The position numbers and the translations under genes are program-made. Of a stretch of DNA of 64,000 bases, positions 28,597 through 37,558 are shown one piece after another (position 1 is the first letter of the stretch; the number at the start of each line of letters is the position of its first letter). The stretch is from Natrialba taiwanensis DSM 12281 (GTDB taxonomy: Archaea > Halobacteriota > Halobacteria > Halobacteriales > Natrialbaceae): assembly GCF_000337595.1 (NCBI RefSeq), contig NZ_AOIL01000070.1, positions 1 through 64,000 on the forward strand, given 5' to 3'. Under the pieces are notes generated by a model. The model had not been told where the DNA came from. It did no database searches and saw only the letters and a program-made list of their open reading frames with translations.

Positions 28597-28924
28597 TCAT
28601 TCCCCTCCGTAATGCCACTGTTACCCATGTTACCATGATATATGTTATGGTGCCACATCCAGAAGATCCGAGCGAGCGAGACGAGGCTTCTCCGTCCCAC
28701 TTCATCCGCTGAACTCGCCGAAAACCGCAGTTGGACTGTTGAGAACAGGACCGAACGCGCGTTCACTCGATCGCAATCGCCCTGCCAGTGCGAACAGGGC
28801 GAGAATTGGGAGGCAATGGGTCGCTCTGCCAAGCACTACTCATGCCGGTTAACTCCGTTCCCAACCAGTCCGAGAGATAGTACAGTCCGACTCACAGAAA
28901 CCGAGAAATGCCTCCAGACGCTGC
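28597..28924. other. Upstream region of livHMGF
   Basis: This 328-bp gap holds the livH ribosome site (CCTCC on the plus strand, 28604-28608) and an AT-rich ACATATATC element on the minus strand, about 45 bp from the ATG, as a probable TATA box. The remaining 200 bp towards the hypothetical gene show no coding sequence or clear repeat. Confidence 0.45.
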
Positions 28925-29227
28925 TCAATCCACCACCCACTCCGCATCATCCGCCCGGACGGTCGCTACCTCCTCCCGATCGCCGAGCACGCGAAAGACG
29001 AACCCCGCATCGTCCCGTTCGAACTGCAGATCGATCGTCGTGACATCCGTACTGAACTCTGCTACCTCAGATGGTGATCCGTCCCGCGATGCAGGCGCTT
29101 CGAGGCCGTAGTCCTCGTATGCGACCTGTGTCGAGGCGACGATCATGTCTTCCGCATCGTATACGTCCGCATCGATCCCGCTTGTATCCGTCTCTCGAAT
29201 CTCGAGTCGGTACGTCTGAATCGGCAT
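28925..29227 (-). CDS. Conserved-looking hypothetical protein
   Basis: This is a predicted 100-residue soluble acidic protein starting MPIQTYRLEIRETD at 29227. It reads as alternating beta strands (YRLEIRETD, TTIDLQFERDDAGFVFRVLGDREEVATVRA), ending in EWVVD. It has no membrane segment, signal or cysteine. An in-frame start further upstream adds a Cys-rich stretch that does not look genuine. No family is recognised. It lies 90 bp downstream of the rpa operon on the same strand and might be read with it. Confidence 0.6.
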   Translation of the reverse strand: MPIQTYRLEIRETDTSGIDADVYDAEDMIVASTQVAYEDYGLEAPASRDGSPSEVAEFSTDVTTIDLQFERDDAGFVFRVLGDREEVATVRADDAEWVVD

Positions 29228-29317
29228 AGTGACCGTTCTCCCGGGCATCAGATGGCGATACGGCTTACATGCGCATGCGTCACAGCTCAGACAGCACAGG
29301 CACAACTGACGGCCAGA

Positions 29318-30199
29318 TCACACCGACTCGTAGGGGCCAAGCCGGGTCCCATCGAGGAGATACGCCTCACCGTCGGCGAGTCCGTCCGGAAGAAACGGCG
29401 AGAGGAACGACTGCTCCGGCAGGTTCACCCACGTTCCGCCGACGAGTTCATTGAACGCCGGGAGGACGATAATCTGCGGCGGCTCAGCCCGTGAATCGTC
29501 CGCAAGCCACGGCAGCGTCGTTCCAAAGTGGTCGCGAAACGGGTCCGGATCGAGCCGACCGCGGAGCCAGACGCGTTCGACGCGACTCCCGCCGACTTCG
29601 TCTTCGAGGCGGACGCACGGGTGTTCGTGACCAAGACAGACGACTGATGAGTCGAGAACGGCGCGTGAGGGCCAGGTGTGTCCGTGACAGACGCCGACGG
29701 AACGTTCAGAATCATCGGGGCCGAGCGCGATCCCGTCGCCGGAAACGATAGTGAGCGACCCTGTCTGCGAGTCCGTCGAGGGAGCCGCCCCATCAGCTGG
29801 CTCTAGCCACGTCTCGATCACACCGTCGTGATTACCTTTCACGATCGTCACGTCGAGCGATCGCAACGGTTCGGATTCGAAGAGCACCTCGAGTTCACCG
29901 CGCTCGGCACCGCCGGGATCGACGATCGAATGCATGAGATCGCCGAGGACGACGAGGCGGTCGGGATCGGTGCGCTCGATGAGCGAAGAGAGGCGGTCGC
30001 GGCGCTCGGGGGCGTGACTGGGGACGTCGACGCCGCGTTCGTACCGCAAGCCGGCTTCATAGCCGGCGTGGTAGTCTGCAACGAGAAGCGCCCGCTCGGT
30101 CCCGAGATCGGCGAGTGCGGCCGGCTGGCCGGGGACGGGTTCGACGTGGGTGGCCGGAGTCTCGTTCTCGTGGATATCGGGCGGGCGGGAGTCTCGCAT
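29318..30199 (-). CDS. Calcineurin-like phosphoesterase of the rpa1 operon (COG1407 type)
   Basis: This 293-residue metallophosphoesterase carries the complete metal-binding signature set: VADYHAG (D-x-H), VLGDLMHS (G-D), VKGNHDG (G-N-H-D), GVCHGHTW and GHEHP. The family (COG1407, ICC-like) is found in haloarchaea as the third gene of the RPA operons (rpe). It lies 11 bp downstream of rpap1, which indicates co-transcription. A role in DNA or nucleotide end-processing together with the single-stranded DNA-binding complex is plausible but unproven. The start at 30199 is the first Met of the open frame; a later start would lose only a disordered N-terminus. Confidence 0.88.
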   Translation of the reverse strand: MRDSRPPDIHENETPATHVEPVPGQPAALADLGTERALLVADYHAGYEAGLRYERGVDVPSHAPERRDRLSSLIERTDPDRLVVLGDLMHSIVDPGGAERGELEVLFESEPLRSLDVTIVKGNHDGVIETWLEPADGAAPSTDSQTGSLTIVSGDGIALGPDDSERSVGVCHGHTWPSRAVLDSSVVCLGHEHPCVRLEDEVGGSRVERVWLRGRLDPDPFRDHFGTTLPWLADDSRAEPPQIIVLPAFNELVGGTWVNLPEQSFLSPFLPDGLADGEAYLLDGTRLGPYESV

Positions 30200-30210
30200 G
30201 CCGAACTCGA

Positions 30211-32058
30211 TCAGATCGCTTTGAGCGTTTCGTCACCCGATTCGTAGCACTGCCCGCCCATCAATGCATCCTGAATCGCGTCTTCGATGTCTGCCTCGGA
30301 CGTGCCGGTGTCGGCGGCGACGGTTTCGATCAGTTCCGTGCGGTCCGCCCCGTCGCCGTCGTCTAAGTCTTCCATCGTGTCCACGACGTGCGCCTGGAGG
30401 TCGACAGTTTCTGCCTCCTCGGTTTCTTCGGCCTCAGCCTCGTCCGCATCGGCCGCGGCCGCGTCACTCGTGCCATCGTCCGGTTCCGGCTCTGGCTCCG
30501 GTTCCGCTTCGTCGTCTTCCTCGGATTCGGTCTCGAGATTCGACGCCGGCGGTGCACCGAGATCGTCGCTCGAACTCGAACTCGTCCCCGTATCCGTCTC
30601 CGCTTCCGTCGCTGTCGCCGCTTCGCTCGATTCACCATCGCCAGCCGTCGCATCGGCGTCGGCGTCGGTGACATCCGCAGCGTCCGGCACATCGATGTCC
30701 GCTTCGCCCGGATCGTCGACTTCGGTTCCCGTCGTGAACTCGGTCCCGAACTCGTCTTCGATCTGCTCGCGCTCTTCGTCGTCCATCTCGTACATGCCGC
30801 TGTCACCGGGATCGGGATCGGGACCGGAACTGGAACCGGTATCGACATCAGCATCAGCATCGGCATCGAAGTCGCCGAGCGATTCGGACCCTACATCATC
30901 GGCTTCGGTCGATTCGGCCGTGTCATCCGCGGTATCCTCGGAATCTACAGTCCCTTCGGTACCGGTAGTCTCCTCGGGATCCGTCGTACCGGCTTCAGTC
31001 GCCGCCCCCTCGGAGGCATCCGTTTTTTCGCTCGCTGCAGCCGTCTTACTCTCGTCCGACTCGAGTTCATCGTCCGTCGTCGCCTCGGCAGTGGCCTCGT
31101 CACCGGACTCGTCGAGATCGACGCTTGTCGTTTCCGTCTCGGTCGCCGTGCCGGTGGCGGCCGCCGTCTCGTCGGTGCTTGCCGGTCCGTCGCCCGCTGT
31201 TGCCGTTGCCGCGGTGGCCGTGTCGGCTGTCTCCGACTCGGCGTCCGTCGCTCCACCAGCGCCACCAACGAGTTCATGCTCGTCGATATCGAGGCCGTCG
31301 CTGGCGGTAAGCGACGCGAGCGAGTCGAAAGTCGCGTCCCCGCCCGTCTCGTTCGGTCGAACGGTGAACTCGCCGACCTCGTCGCGGTCGTTCGCGACGA
31401 CTTCGACCGCCTCTATCGCACAGTCGCAAAGCGCGGCGAGGTACGACGGCGTCGTGCCGTAGTGGTCCCGTGCGAGCGGGATGCCCGCCGCGAGGCCGAA
31501 CTCGACGCCGGCCTCGCGCAGGGCGTCGGTCACTCCGTCGTCGCTCGCGTCCGGCAGCGAGTCGAGCGTCGCGGCCTCGGCGTAGGTGCCGATGCGATCG
31601 ATGGTCTGTTCGGCCGTGGTGACGACCCACCGGTCGCGCGTTGCGGCGTCGACCGCGGCGATGCTCTCCGGCCGAATCGACGTGTAGACGCGGTCGCCGT
31701 CGTCGGGTTCGAACGTGCGAGCTTTGCCGGTCACCGCGACGAACGCCGGCGGTTCGACCTGCTCTAAGAAGGCCAGCGCATCGGGCTGGTACTGCCCGGC
31801 GTAGACGACGAACGCACCCGACGGATCGACGACGCGGGCGCGAACCATCTCGTCGTTGACCGCCGTGACCTCGGTGAGCGTCCCGACGGCGAAGACGCGG
31901 TTGACCCGGGCACCGGTCGGTGAAACGACGTAGTTCGGCGCGCGCTCCTCGTCGCTCTCCGCGTACGACAGCGAGCCATCGTCGTACTCCGCCGCGAAGA
32001 GCCGATAGGCGATCTCGCGGCCCGGAATCTCCTCGTCGTCGGAGCCGTTTGCGCTCAT
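30211..32058 (-). CDS. rpap1: RPA-associated protein
   Basis: This is a 615-residue protein. Residues about 10-140 form an OB-fold-like domain (REIAYRLFAAEYDDG, VNRVFAVGTLTEVTAV, ARVVDPSGAFVVYAGQYQP, FVAVTGKARTF), followed by a helical segment to about 240. Residues about 260-540 are low complexity and extremely rich in Asp, Glu, Ser, Thr and Ala. A short folded C-terminal domain (DLQAHVVDTMEDLDDG, then TGTSEADIEDAIQDALMGGQCYE) ends the protein. The layout matches haloarchaeal Rpap1, which binds RPA1 and is co-encoded with it. Its ATG overlaps the rpa1 stop (ATGA). Confidence 0.87.
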   Translation of the reverse strand: MSANGSDDEEIPGREIAYRLFAAEYDDGSLSYAESDEERAPNYVVSPTGARVNRVFAVGTLTEVTAVNDEMVRARVVDPSGAFVVYAGQYQPDALAFLEQVEPPAFVAVTGKARTFEPDDGDRVYTSIRPESIAAVDAATRDRWVVTTAEQTIDRIGTYAEAATLDSLPDASDDGVTDALREAGVEFGLAAGIPLARDHYGTTPSYLAALCDCAIEAVEVVANDRDEVGEFTVRPNETGGDATFDSLASLTASDGLDIDEHELVGGAGGATDAESETADTATAATATAGDGPASTDETAAATGTATETETTSVDLDESGDEATAEATTDDELESDESKTAAASEKTDASEGAATEAGTTDPEETTGTEGTVDSEDTADDTAESTEADDVGSESLGDFDADADADVDTGSSSGPDPDPGDSGMYEMDDEEREQIEDEFGTEFTTGTEVDDPGEADIDVPDAADVTDADADATAGDGESSEAATATEAETDTGTSSSSSDDLGAPPASNLETESEEDDEAEPEPEPEPDDGTSDAAAADADEAEAEETEEAETVDLQAHVVDTMEDLDDGDGADRTELIETVAADTGTSEADIEDAIQDALMGGQCYESGDETLKAI

Positions 32059-33374
32059 GCGTCCACCTCCTCGGCGTCCGCGCCATCATCGATCTCCGCT
32101 ACCTTCTCAACCGCCTCGAGGAAGGTGCGTGCACGCGCCTGCGGATCGTCGTCGCTCTCCCCGAAGCGTTCCGCGTCGAGATTCGCCCCGTACTCATCAA
32201 CCGAGAGGTGTCCGCGCACGCTGAACTCGCGGCCGACGATGCGCTCGCGGATCGTGTCGGCGACGACCGACTGGTCCATCGCCTCGCGCGCTTGCTCGAG
32301 GGCGTCATCGAGGGTGCCGCCGTAGACATCTGCGGTCAGTTCGTCGTCCAGTACGACCGTGACGGTGCCGGTGCCGTCGTCGAGGATCGCCTTCACGCGA
32401 AGGTCGTCGATCCCGTCGACGTCGCCGTGGGTCCGGCACTGCCCTTTCTGAATGACGCGGTAGCACTCCGGACAGCGCTGGATAATTCCGGAGCCGTCCC
32501 GCACCGCGATCACGTTGCCGACGAGTTCAACGTCGTAGATGCCACCGGTTTCGACGGCCTCGCGGATCGCCATCGTCGTCGTATCAGCGCCGACCTCGAT
32601 CTCACGGTCGAGTTCGGTGACCGTCGAGAACTCGGAGACGTTGATCTCGGGGACGCCGCGGAACTCCTGGACGTAGGCGTTCTCAATGCGAACGGGGCCG
32701 CCGTCCTCGATTTCGGGGGCGGGGTCCCAGTTCGTGAACGGGAGGCGGCCGCTCTCGTCGCCGACGACGCCGCTCAGGATTTCCGTCTCGCCGTCCCGGC
32801 CGTCGATCGTCCGGCGTTCGCACTCGAGGACGGCGACCTCGACGGCTCTCGCGCGGTCTCCCGTCTGGAGGTCGGCGAGCGTCGCGTCGCCACCGATTTC
32901 CTGCGTGAGCTGCAGCGACTCGTCGACGAACGAAAGCGAGGTGCTTTCCCCGAGGTTGAGTTCGGGTTCGCCGTCCCACTCGCGGACGCCAGCGTTGCCG
33001 GCGGTGATCGTGTCGCCCGGTGAGAGCCCGAAGTCCTCCCAGGCGGTGTAGTCGATGGTGCCGGTCTCGTCGGCGAGTTCGCCTTCGACGATGACGTGGT
33101 CCGATCCCTGGTAGCGGATCGATCGCTTGCCGGCGGTCAGGACGGTACCCGTGACGGTGACGTTGCCGTCGTCGGGCGTGATATCGCCGATTTGCTTGCT
33201 CGAGGGGGAACCGCTGCCGCCGCTCGAGCCGTCGCCGTACTTTCGGCGGAGGCTCTGTTTGGCTTCGTCGACCGGAACGCTGTACTCCACGAGATTCTGC
33301 AGGTCGGATTTGACCTCCTCTTTGTCAACGCCGAGGTCGGAGGCGAGATCCTCGGCATGATCGTCGAGTTCCAT
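32055..33374 (-). CDS. rpa1: Replication protein A (single-stranded DNA-binding), RPA1 type
   Basis: This 439-residue protein starts at ATG 33374 (MELDDHAEDLASDLGV). It has three OB-fold segments: about 70-160 (GNVTVTGTVLTAGKRS, GTIDYTAWEDFGL), about 175-270 (RARAVEVAVLECERR, SGRLPFTNWDPAPE) and about 285-400. A zinc finger is embedded in the last (CPECYRVIQKGQCRTHG, C-x2-C with a downstream C-x2-H). This is the haloarchaeal RPA1 layout. It coats single-stranded DNA in replication, repair and recombination. It is the first gene of the operon rpa1-rpap1-phosphoesterase, with overlapping or closely spaced genes. Confidence 0.92.
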   Translation of the reverse strand: MELDDHAEDLASDLGVDKEEVKSDLQNLVEYSVPVDEAKQSLRRKYGDGSSGGSGSPSSKQIGDITPDDGNVTVTGTVLTAGKRSIRYQGSDHVIVEGELADETGTIDYTAWEDFGLSPGDTITAGNAGVREWDGEPELNLGESTSLSFVDESLQLTQEIGGDATLADLQTGDRARAVEVAVLECERRTIDGRDGETEILSGVVGDESGRLPFTNWDPAPEIEDGGPVRIENAYVQEFRGVPEINVSEFSTVTELDREIEVGADTTTMAIREAVETGGIYDVELVGNVIAVRDGSGIIQRCPECYRVIQKGQCRTHGDVDGIDDLRVKAILDDGTGTVTVVLDDELTADVYGGTLDDALEQAREAMDQSVVADTIRERIVGREFSVRGHLSVDEYGANLDAERFGESDDDPQARARTFLEAVEKVAEIDDGADAEEVDA

Positions 33375-33501
33375 CACTTGCCTTTCGTGTGGGGGCTTCA
33401 AAAGCGTTCCCGCAACGGGGTGAAAGTAAAGTGTTTGAGCGGATTTCGGCGGGCCGAGTTCGTCGGCGGACCGCGAACGTGACCGGATGAGGAAGCCGTT
33501 G

Positions 33502-34491
33502 TTAGTCCGCGTAGCCGAGCGCGGAGAGCCGTTCCTCGACGTCGCTCTCGTCTGATTCGGCCGATTCGTCGGCTGCGGTCGGCGTCTCGATCGTCTCCTC
33601 GGGGGCGTCGCCCGATCGCACAATCTGTTTTCGCTCCGTATACGGCGGAACGAACCACGGGACGGTGTTCAGTTCCGGCATCCGGATGTTCGTCGGGTGG
33701 AAGTAAACCGGGACCGGGAACGGCGTGGCCCACTCACCGAGCGCGTTTCCGTGATCGGCCGTGATTACCGTCTTTCCCGGGAGATCCTCGGCGAGCGGAA
33801 CGGCTTCCTCGAGCACCCGGATCAGGTTGTCGCGATAGGCTTCCCAGAAGACGCCTTCCTCGATCTCGCCGTTTTGCAACTCCTCCCAGGCGAATCCGGG
33901 CGCATCGTCCATCGAATCTTCGAGCATCATATCCCGAAGTCCGCTCGTGATTTCGCTGTCGACATCGAGTTGCGTTTCGCCGATGAACGGGACGTGGGGC
34001 TGCATGAAGTGAGCGATCAACCGCTTGTTCGGGTAGGTGTCGTGAGCGGACCGAGCGCGTTCGGAAAGAACCGCCGGGAGAACGGTCCCTGCCTCGTCGT
34101 CCCAGTCGTCGATCCAGGCGCGATCCGTGTCGTAGAACGTGTCGTCAAGGATTCGTTTTTCGTGGGGGTTCGCGGTGACGTAGACGGTGTCGTTGTGGGT
34201 TCGCCCCTCGAAGTTCTCGGAGAGGAACTCCGGCGACGAACTGCCGCGAGACTGAAACCGGGAGAGTTCGCCGTCTAACGAGTTCTTGGTATAGATCTGC
34301 GTGAACAGATCGTATCGACAGCCGTCGAGAATAATCAGGTTGTCCCAGTCCGCATCCATGACGTACTCGCCGTCGTTTCCCCGAATCCGCTTCTGGATCG
34401 GACCGAGAACGGAGGACAGCAGAAGTTGCCGTCGCATAAAGGGAGTCGTCAGTGTTCCCTTTGCCATAGTCAGTTTTTCCTGTAGGGCCAT
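33502..34491 (-). CDS. Sulfatase-like / alkaline phosphatase-superfamily protein
   Basis: This is a predicted 329-residue protein with the alkaline-phosphatase fold signatures: NLIILDGCRYDLF (metal-binding Asp), LIAHFMQPHVPFIG (His) and KTVITADHGNALGEW (DHG). A position equivalent to the sulfatase formylglycine Cys is in LDGCRYD. Similar haloarchaeal proteins usually sit in surface-glycan clusters; no glycosyltransferase is near here. Possible starts are 34491 (MALQEKLTMAKG) and 34467. No signal peptide is evident, so it may be cytoplasmic. The C-terminus is a disordered acidic stretch ending VEERLSALGYAD. Confidence 0.75.
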   Translation of the reverse strand: MALQEKLTMAKGTLTTPFMRRQLLLSSVLGPIQKRIRGNDGEYVMDADWDNLIILDGCRYDLFTQIYTKNSLDGELSRFQSRGSSSPEFLSENFEGRTHNDTVYVTANPHEKRILDDTFYDTDRAWIDDWDDEAGTVLPAVLSERARSAHDTYPNKRLIAHFMQPHVPFIGETQLDVDSEITSGLRDMMLEDSMDDAPGFAWEELQNGEIEEGVFWEAYRDNLIRVLEEAVPLAEDLPGKTVITADHGNALGEWATPFPVPVYFHPTNIRMPELNTVPWFVPPYTERKQIVRSGDAPEETIETPTAADESAESDESDVEERLSALGYAD

Positions 34492-34642
34492 GAATGACTG
34501 TTCATTCACAGCAGTTAAAAAATCACCGAATACGATTTCCGAAAACAACAAATCGGGTGAAAATTGGGGGTGTATACATCAAACCAGGAACAGGACGACG
34601 ACTCATCCGCAGTGATTATCAGTAGTTGGTAGCGCGGTTTCT

Positions 34643-35047
34643 TTATTCAGTCTGCCCTCTAAATTGAGATCGGCGGTTCGTAAGGGCGTTGAGCCATGGG
34701 AAACAGGACTCTTCACAGACGCTGAGATATCCAGCAACTTCGGTAGCAATTTTTTCTGTCGTCGCTTCGACGAGATGCCCCTCTTTGCGCTCCATATCGG
34801 CATGCCGAATCGTGACGACTGTCCACGGATTTACGTAGCTCTCCCTCGGTAGACCGCCTGAAACAAAATCATCATCAGTGAGCGGGATAGCAACCGCTCG
34901 TCACGTCGTCGTGGCCGCCGCGTAGAGCGCTTCCTCGTCGTGGAACGGGTGTGTGCGATCACTCAGGCAAATGTACGGCCGGTAATCGTGGTCCGCGAGA
35001 AGGTCGGGGTCTTTTACGACCGCGCCGCGCTCGTAGACGTCTGTCAT
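34643..35047 (-). pseudogene. MazF/PemK-like toxin gene interrupted by an in-frame TGA
   Basis: From ATG 35047 the frame reads 48 residues (MTDVYERGAVVKDPD, DYRPYICLSDRTHPF, LYAAATTT) and hits TGA at 34901-34903. Beyond that stop the same frame continues with clearly related sequence (AVAIPLTDDDFVSGGLP, ESYVNPWTVVTIRHAD, EGHLVEATTEKIATEVAGYL) to a TAA at 34643. The whole matches the length and layout of haloarchaeal PemK/MazF-like toxins, so a single nonsense change (for example CGA to TGA) has broken the gene. The start overlaps the stop of the wHTH partner by ATGA. A functional truncated peptide or readthrough cannot be excluded. Confidence 0.78.
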
Positions 35048-35364
35048 TCCTCGTCGTTGTAGTAATCGTCCGTCGTCGAAGCGGAACTGGCGTTCATCTG
35101 TGCAGCGTAGGAGGCGAGACGGTCGTCCTCGGCGATGGCCCAGTATCGGCCCCGGTGGCGAACGAGGCCGCGATCTTCAAGGCGGGAAAGTGCAGCGCCG
35201 ACGCTCCCGCGCTTGATGCCGGTCGCTTCGTGGAGTTCCGTCTGCGTGAAGGCCTGATCGCTGTGGTCCGTGAGGAATTGCAGCAGCCGATACGGGTGCG
35301 TCCCTTCCTGGAGACCGAGCGCGTCCACAGGTTCTTCGTCGAACCGGTCGATGCTGATTGGCAT
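35044..35364 (-). CDS. Winged-helix (MarR-like) protein, probable antitoxin partner
   Basis: This 106-residue DNA-binding protein starts at ATG 35364 (MPISIDRFDEEP). A winged helix spans about 22-80: YRLLQFLTDHSDQAFTQTEL, then ATGIKRGSVGAALSRLEDRG as recognition helix, and LVRHRGRYWAIAE as wing. The tail is Ser/Thr/Asp-rich. Haloarchaeal genes of this kind precede PemK/MazF-like toxin genes and are annotated as their regulators or antitoxins. Here the toxin gene is interrupted while this gene is intact, so it may persist as a regulator or protect against a related toxin elsewhere. Confidence 0.75.
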   Translation of the reverse strand: MPISIDRFDEEPVDALGLQEGTHPYRLLQFLTDHSDQAFTQTELHEATGIKRGSVGAALSRLEDRGLVRHRGRYWAIAEDDRLASYAAQMNASSASTTDDYYNDEE

Positions 35365-35656
35365 GTGAAATAGAACGCAATATAGTGCAATAAGTCTGTG
35401 AGGAAATCCTTCGGCATCGACGGCCAGCAGGGTGAGTAGTCGCTCAACCAGCCACCAGACCACGGCTGAACGTTTCAGTGGATACGCTGGATAAAAACCA
35501 TATTGCCGACTATTGTCACGGATTACGGATCACAAATCACGAGTTCACTGTGCCACCATCGGCTCGCCACTCGTGGCGGACGGATCGCCCGCCGTGGCTG
35601 CCGCCAACGGCGACGGACACCGTAGCTTCTTGGGGACTCCCGCCAGAGGAGGGCGT

Positions 35657-36331
35657 ATGCACGTCGTCGTCAACGCCGCCACGAGTGCGGACGGCAAACT
35701 CTCCTCGCGCCGGCGCGAACAGGTCGCCATCAGCGGCGAGGCGGATTTCGACCGCGTCGACCGACTCCGGGCCGACAGCGACGCCGTCGTCGTCGGCGTC
35801 GGCACCGTGCTCGCAGACGACCCCCATCTTACCGTCAAGGACGACGCCCTGCGCGAGCAGCGCCGCGACGCAGGCGAACCGGCGAACCCCGCCCGCGTCG
35901 TCGTCGACTCCACCGGTCGAACGCCGCTCGACGCCGCCGTCCTCGACGATGCCGCGACAACGTACGTCTGCCTGACCGAATCCGCACCCGTCGAACAGCG
36001 ACTGGATCTCGCCGACCGCGCCGAACTCGTGACCGCGGGCGACGAACGAGTCGACCTCCTGCGCGCCTTCGCCGCGCTCCAGAACCAGGGCCTCGAGCAG
36101 CTCATGGTCGAAGGCGGCGGCGAACTCATCTTCTCGCTGTTCGACGCCGGCCTCGTCGACGAACTCTCCGTCTTCGTCGGCCCGACGATCATCGGCGGTC
36201 GGGACGCACCGACGCTGGCCGACGGCGACGGCTTCGTCGCGGACTTTCCCGAACTTGAACTCGCGGACATCGAACGGCTTGACAACGGCGTGCTGTTACG
36301 ATGGCACGTCGCGGACGAAGCCGAAACGTAA
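35657..36331 (+). CDS. arfC: 2,5-diamino-6-(ribosylamino)pyrimidinone 5'-phosphate reductase
   Basis: This 224-residue RibD_C-type NADPH reductase of archaeal riboflavin biosynthesis reduces the ribosyl side chain to ribityl. It starts at ATG 35657 (MHVVVNAATSADGKLSSR). Motifs are SADGKLS, DAVVVGVGTVLADDPHLT, ARVVVDSTGR, and the C-terminal MVEGGGELIFSLFDAGLVDEL and FVGPTIIGGRDAPT. It has no deaminase domain, as expected for archaea. Flanking genes are unrelated, so it is probably a single-gene unit. Confidence 0.9.
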   Translation: MHVVVNAATSADGKLSSRRREQVAISGEADFDRVDRLRADSDAVVVGVGTVLADDPHLTVKDDALREQRRDAGEPANPARVVVDSTGRTPLDAAVLDDAATTYVCLTESAPVEQRLDLADRAELVTAGDERVDLLRAFAALQNQGLEQLMVEGGGELIFSLFDAGLVDELSVFVGPTIIGGRDAPTLADGDGFVADFPELELADIERLDNGVLLRWHVADEAET

Positions 36332-36381
36332 GGCCGTTCAGCACCCGCAGATCGAAATCGGCGATACAGTCGTCGTGCTGC

Positions 36382-37386
36382 TCACCGAGTTCGGTCGAGC
36401 GCCGCGAGCGTTTCGTCGGCGAGTTCACGCACGAGTTCAGTTGCGGGAAGAACATCGCGCGTGATGCCTGCACTCTGGCCCGCATACAGCGGCAGTTGCT
36501 CAACCTCGCCGCGTAGCTCTGGAGTGGCAAGCGAATCTTCGTATCGGCGGACTGGCGTTCCGTCTCCGGTTTCCGCGACGGTTTCGTTCGAGCCCGGACG
36601 GTCGGTTTCGGGTTCCCCTGCGGCCCGCCAGTCTGCGACGGTTTCGTTTTCGAGCACTCGGTGTGGGGCGTTCGGCCATCCCTCGTCGTAGAGGGTGGCG
36701 TAGACGGTCTCGGTTTCGCTCGCGTCGAGCACTCGCTGCCGATAGAGCCGGTGAACGCGGGCTTCGGGGGTCGCCAGGAACCGCGTACCGAGCCACGCAC
36801 CGGCCGCGCCGAGCGTGAGCACGGCACCGATTCCGCGCCCGTCCGCGATGCCGCCGGCGGCGATAACCGGCGTGTCCGGCACGGCGTCGACCACGCGGGG
36901 AACCAGCGGGAGCGTCGCAACGTTGCTCTGGACGTGACCGCCGGCCTCCCAACCCTGTGCGACGATACTGTCGACCCCTGCGTCGACGGCGGCCCTCGCT
37001 TCGTCGGCGCTTCCGACGGACTGCAGTACCGTCCCGCCGTGGTCGTGAATCCGCTCGACGTAGGGTGCGGCGTCGCCGAACGAGAAGGAGAAGACATCGA
37101 CTCCTTCCTCGAGACAGCATTGGATGTGCGTCTCGGTTGGAACCGTCTTCGCGTCCGGATCGACGACGATATTCACGCCGAAGACGCCGTCCGTTCGGCG
37201 GGCGGTTTCGGCGGCGACCTCGCGGGTCTGAGCTTCGTCCCGCCAGGTGACGGCTAGCATACCGAGGGCGCCGGCATCGGCGACGGCAGCAGCGAGTTCG
37301 GGACAGGTTGCACTGCCGATGGGCGCTTGCACGAGCGGCACGTCGAGGTCGAGCATTTCGGTGAGCGAGGTTTCCAGGTTCGACAT
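36382..37386 (-). CDS. Nitronate monooxygenase-like flavoprotein
   Basis: This 334-residue TIM-barrel FMN protein belongs to the 2-nitropropane dioxygenase / nitronate monooxygenase family. It starts at ATG 37386 (MSNLETSLTEMLDLDVPLVQAP). The FMN-binding features are PLVQAPIGSATCPELAAAV, ADAGALGMLA, IVAQGWEAGGHVQ (with the conserved His-bearing A-G-G-H), VIAAGGIADGRGIGAVLTLGA and WLGTRFLATPEA. It would oxidise nitronates or a related substrate with O2. It is divergent from msrA with a 172-bp gap. The last 80 residues vary and include a Pro/Glu-rich loop. Confidence 0.88.
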   Translation of the reverse strand: MSNLETSLTEMLDLDVPLVQAPIGSATCPELAAAVADAGALGMLAVTWRDEAQTREVAAETARRTDGVFGVNIVVDPDAKTVPTETHIQCCLEEGVDVFSFSFGDAAPYVERIHDHGGTVLQSVGSADEARAAVDAGVDSIVAQGWEAGGHVQSNVATLPLVPRVVDAVPDTPVIAAGGIADGRGIGAVLTLGAAGAWLGTRFLATPEARVHRLYRQRVLDASETETVYATLYDEGWPNAPHRVLENETVADWRAAGEPETDRPGSNETVAETGDGTPVRRYEDSLATPELRGEVEQLPLYAGQSAGITRDVLPATELVRELADETLAALDRTR

Positions 37387-37558
37387 AGACGAAGGGAAAC
37401 GGTTCGTCGGACCGCCGCTTGAATCTGGTGCTCCCTGCGTTCGTCCGGTTGTCGGTCGATCGTCGCCCGATCGCATTCGTCCGGCCGTCGTCGTCCGGTC
37501 ATCATCGTCCGCGTCCACACCCGTCACATCTATCCACCCACAGCACCTACGAGCGGGT

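Noticed and set aside
30287-31462. Ser/Val/Ala-rich plus-strand frame of 391 codons
   Set aside because: It is the complement of the acidic low-complexity part of Rpap1; its composition follows from that repeat and shows no independent features.
34603-34803. Short minus-strand frame downstream of the toxin
   Set aside because: It is a different frame inside the remnant of the interrupted toxin gene and has no protein-like conservation.
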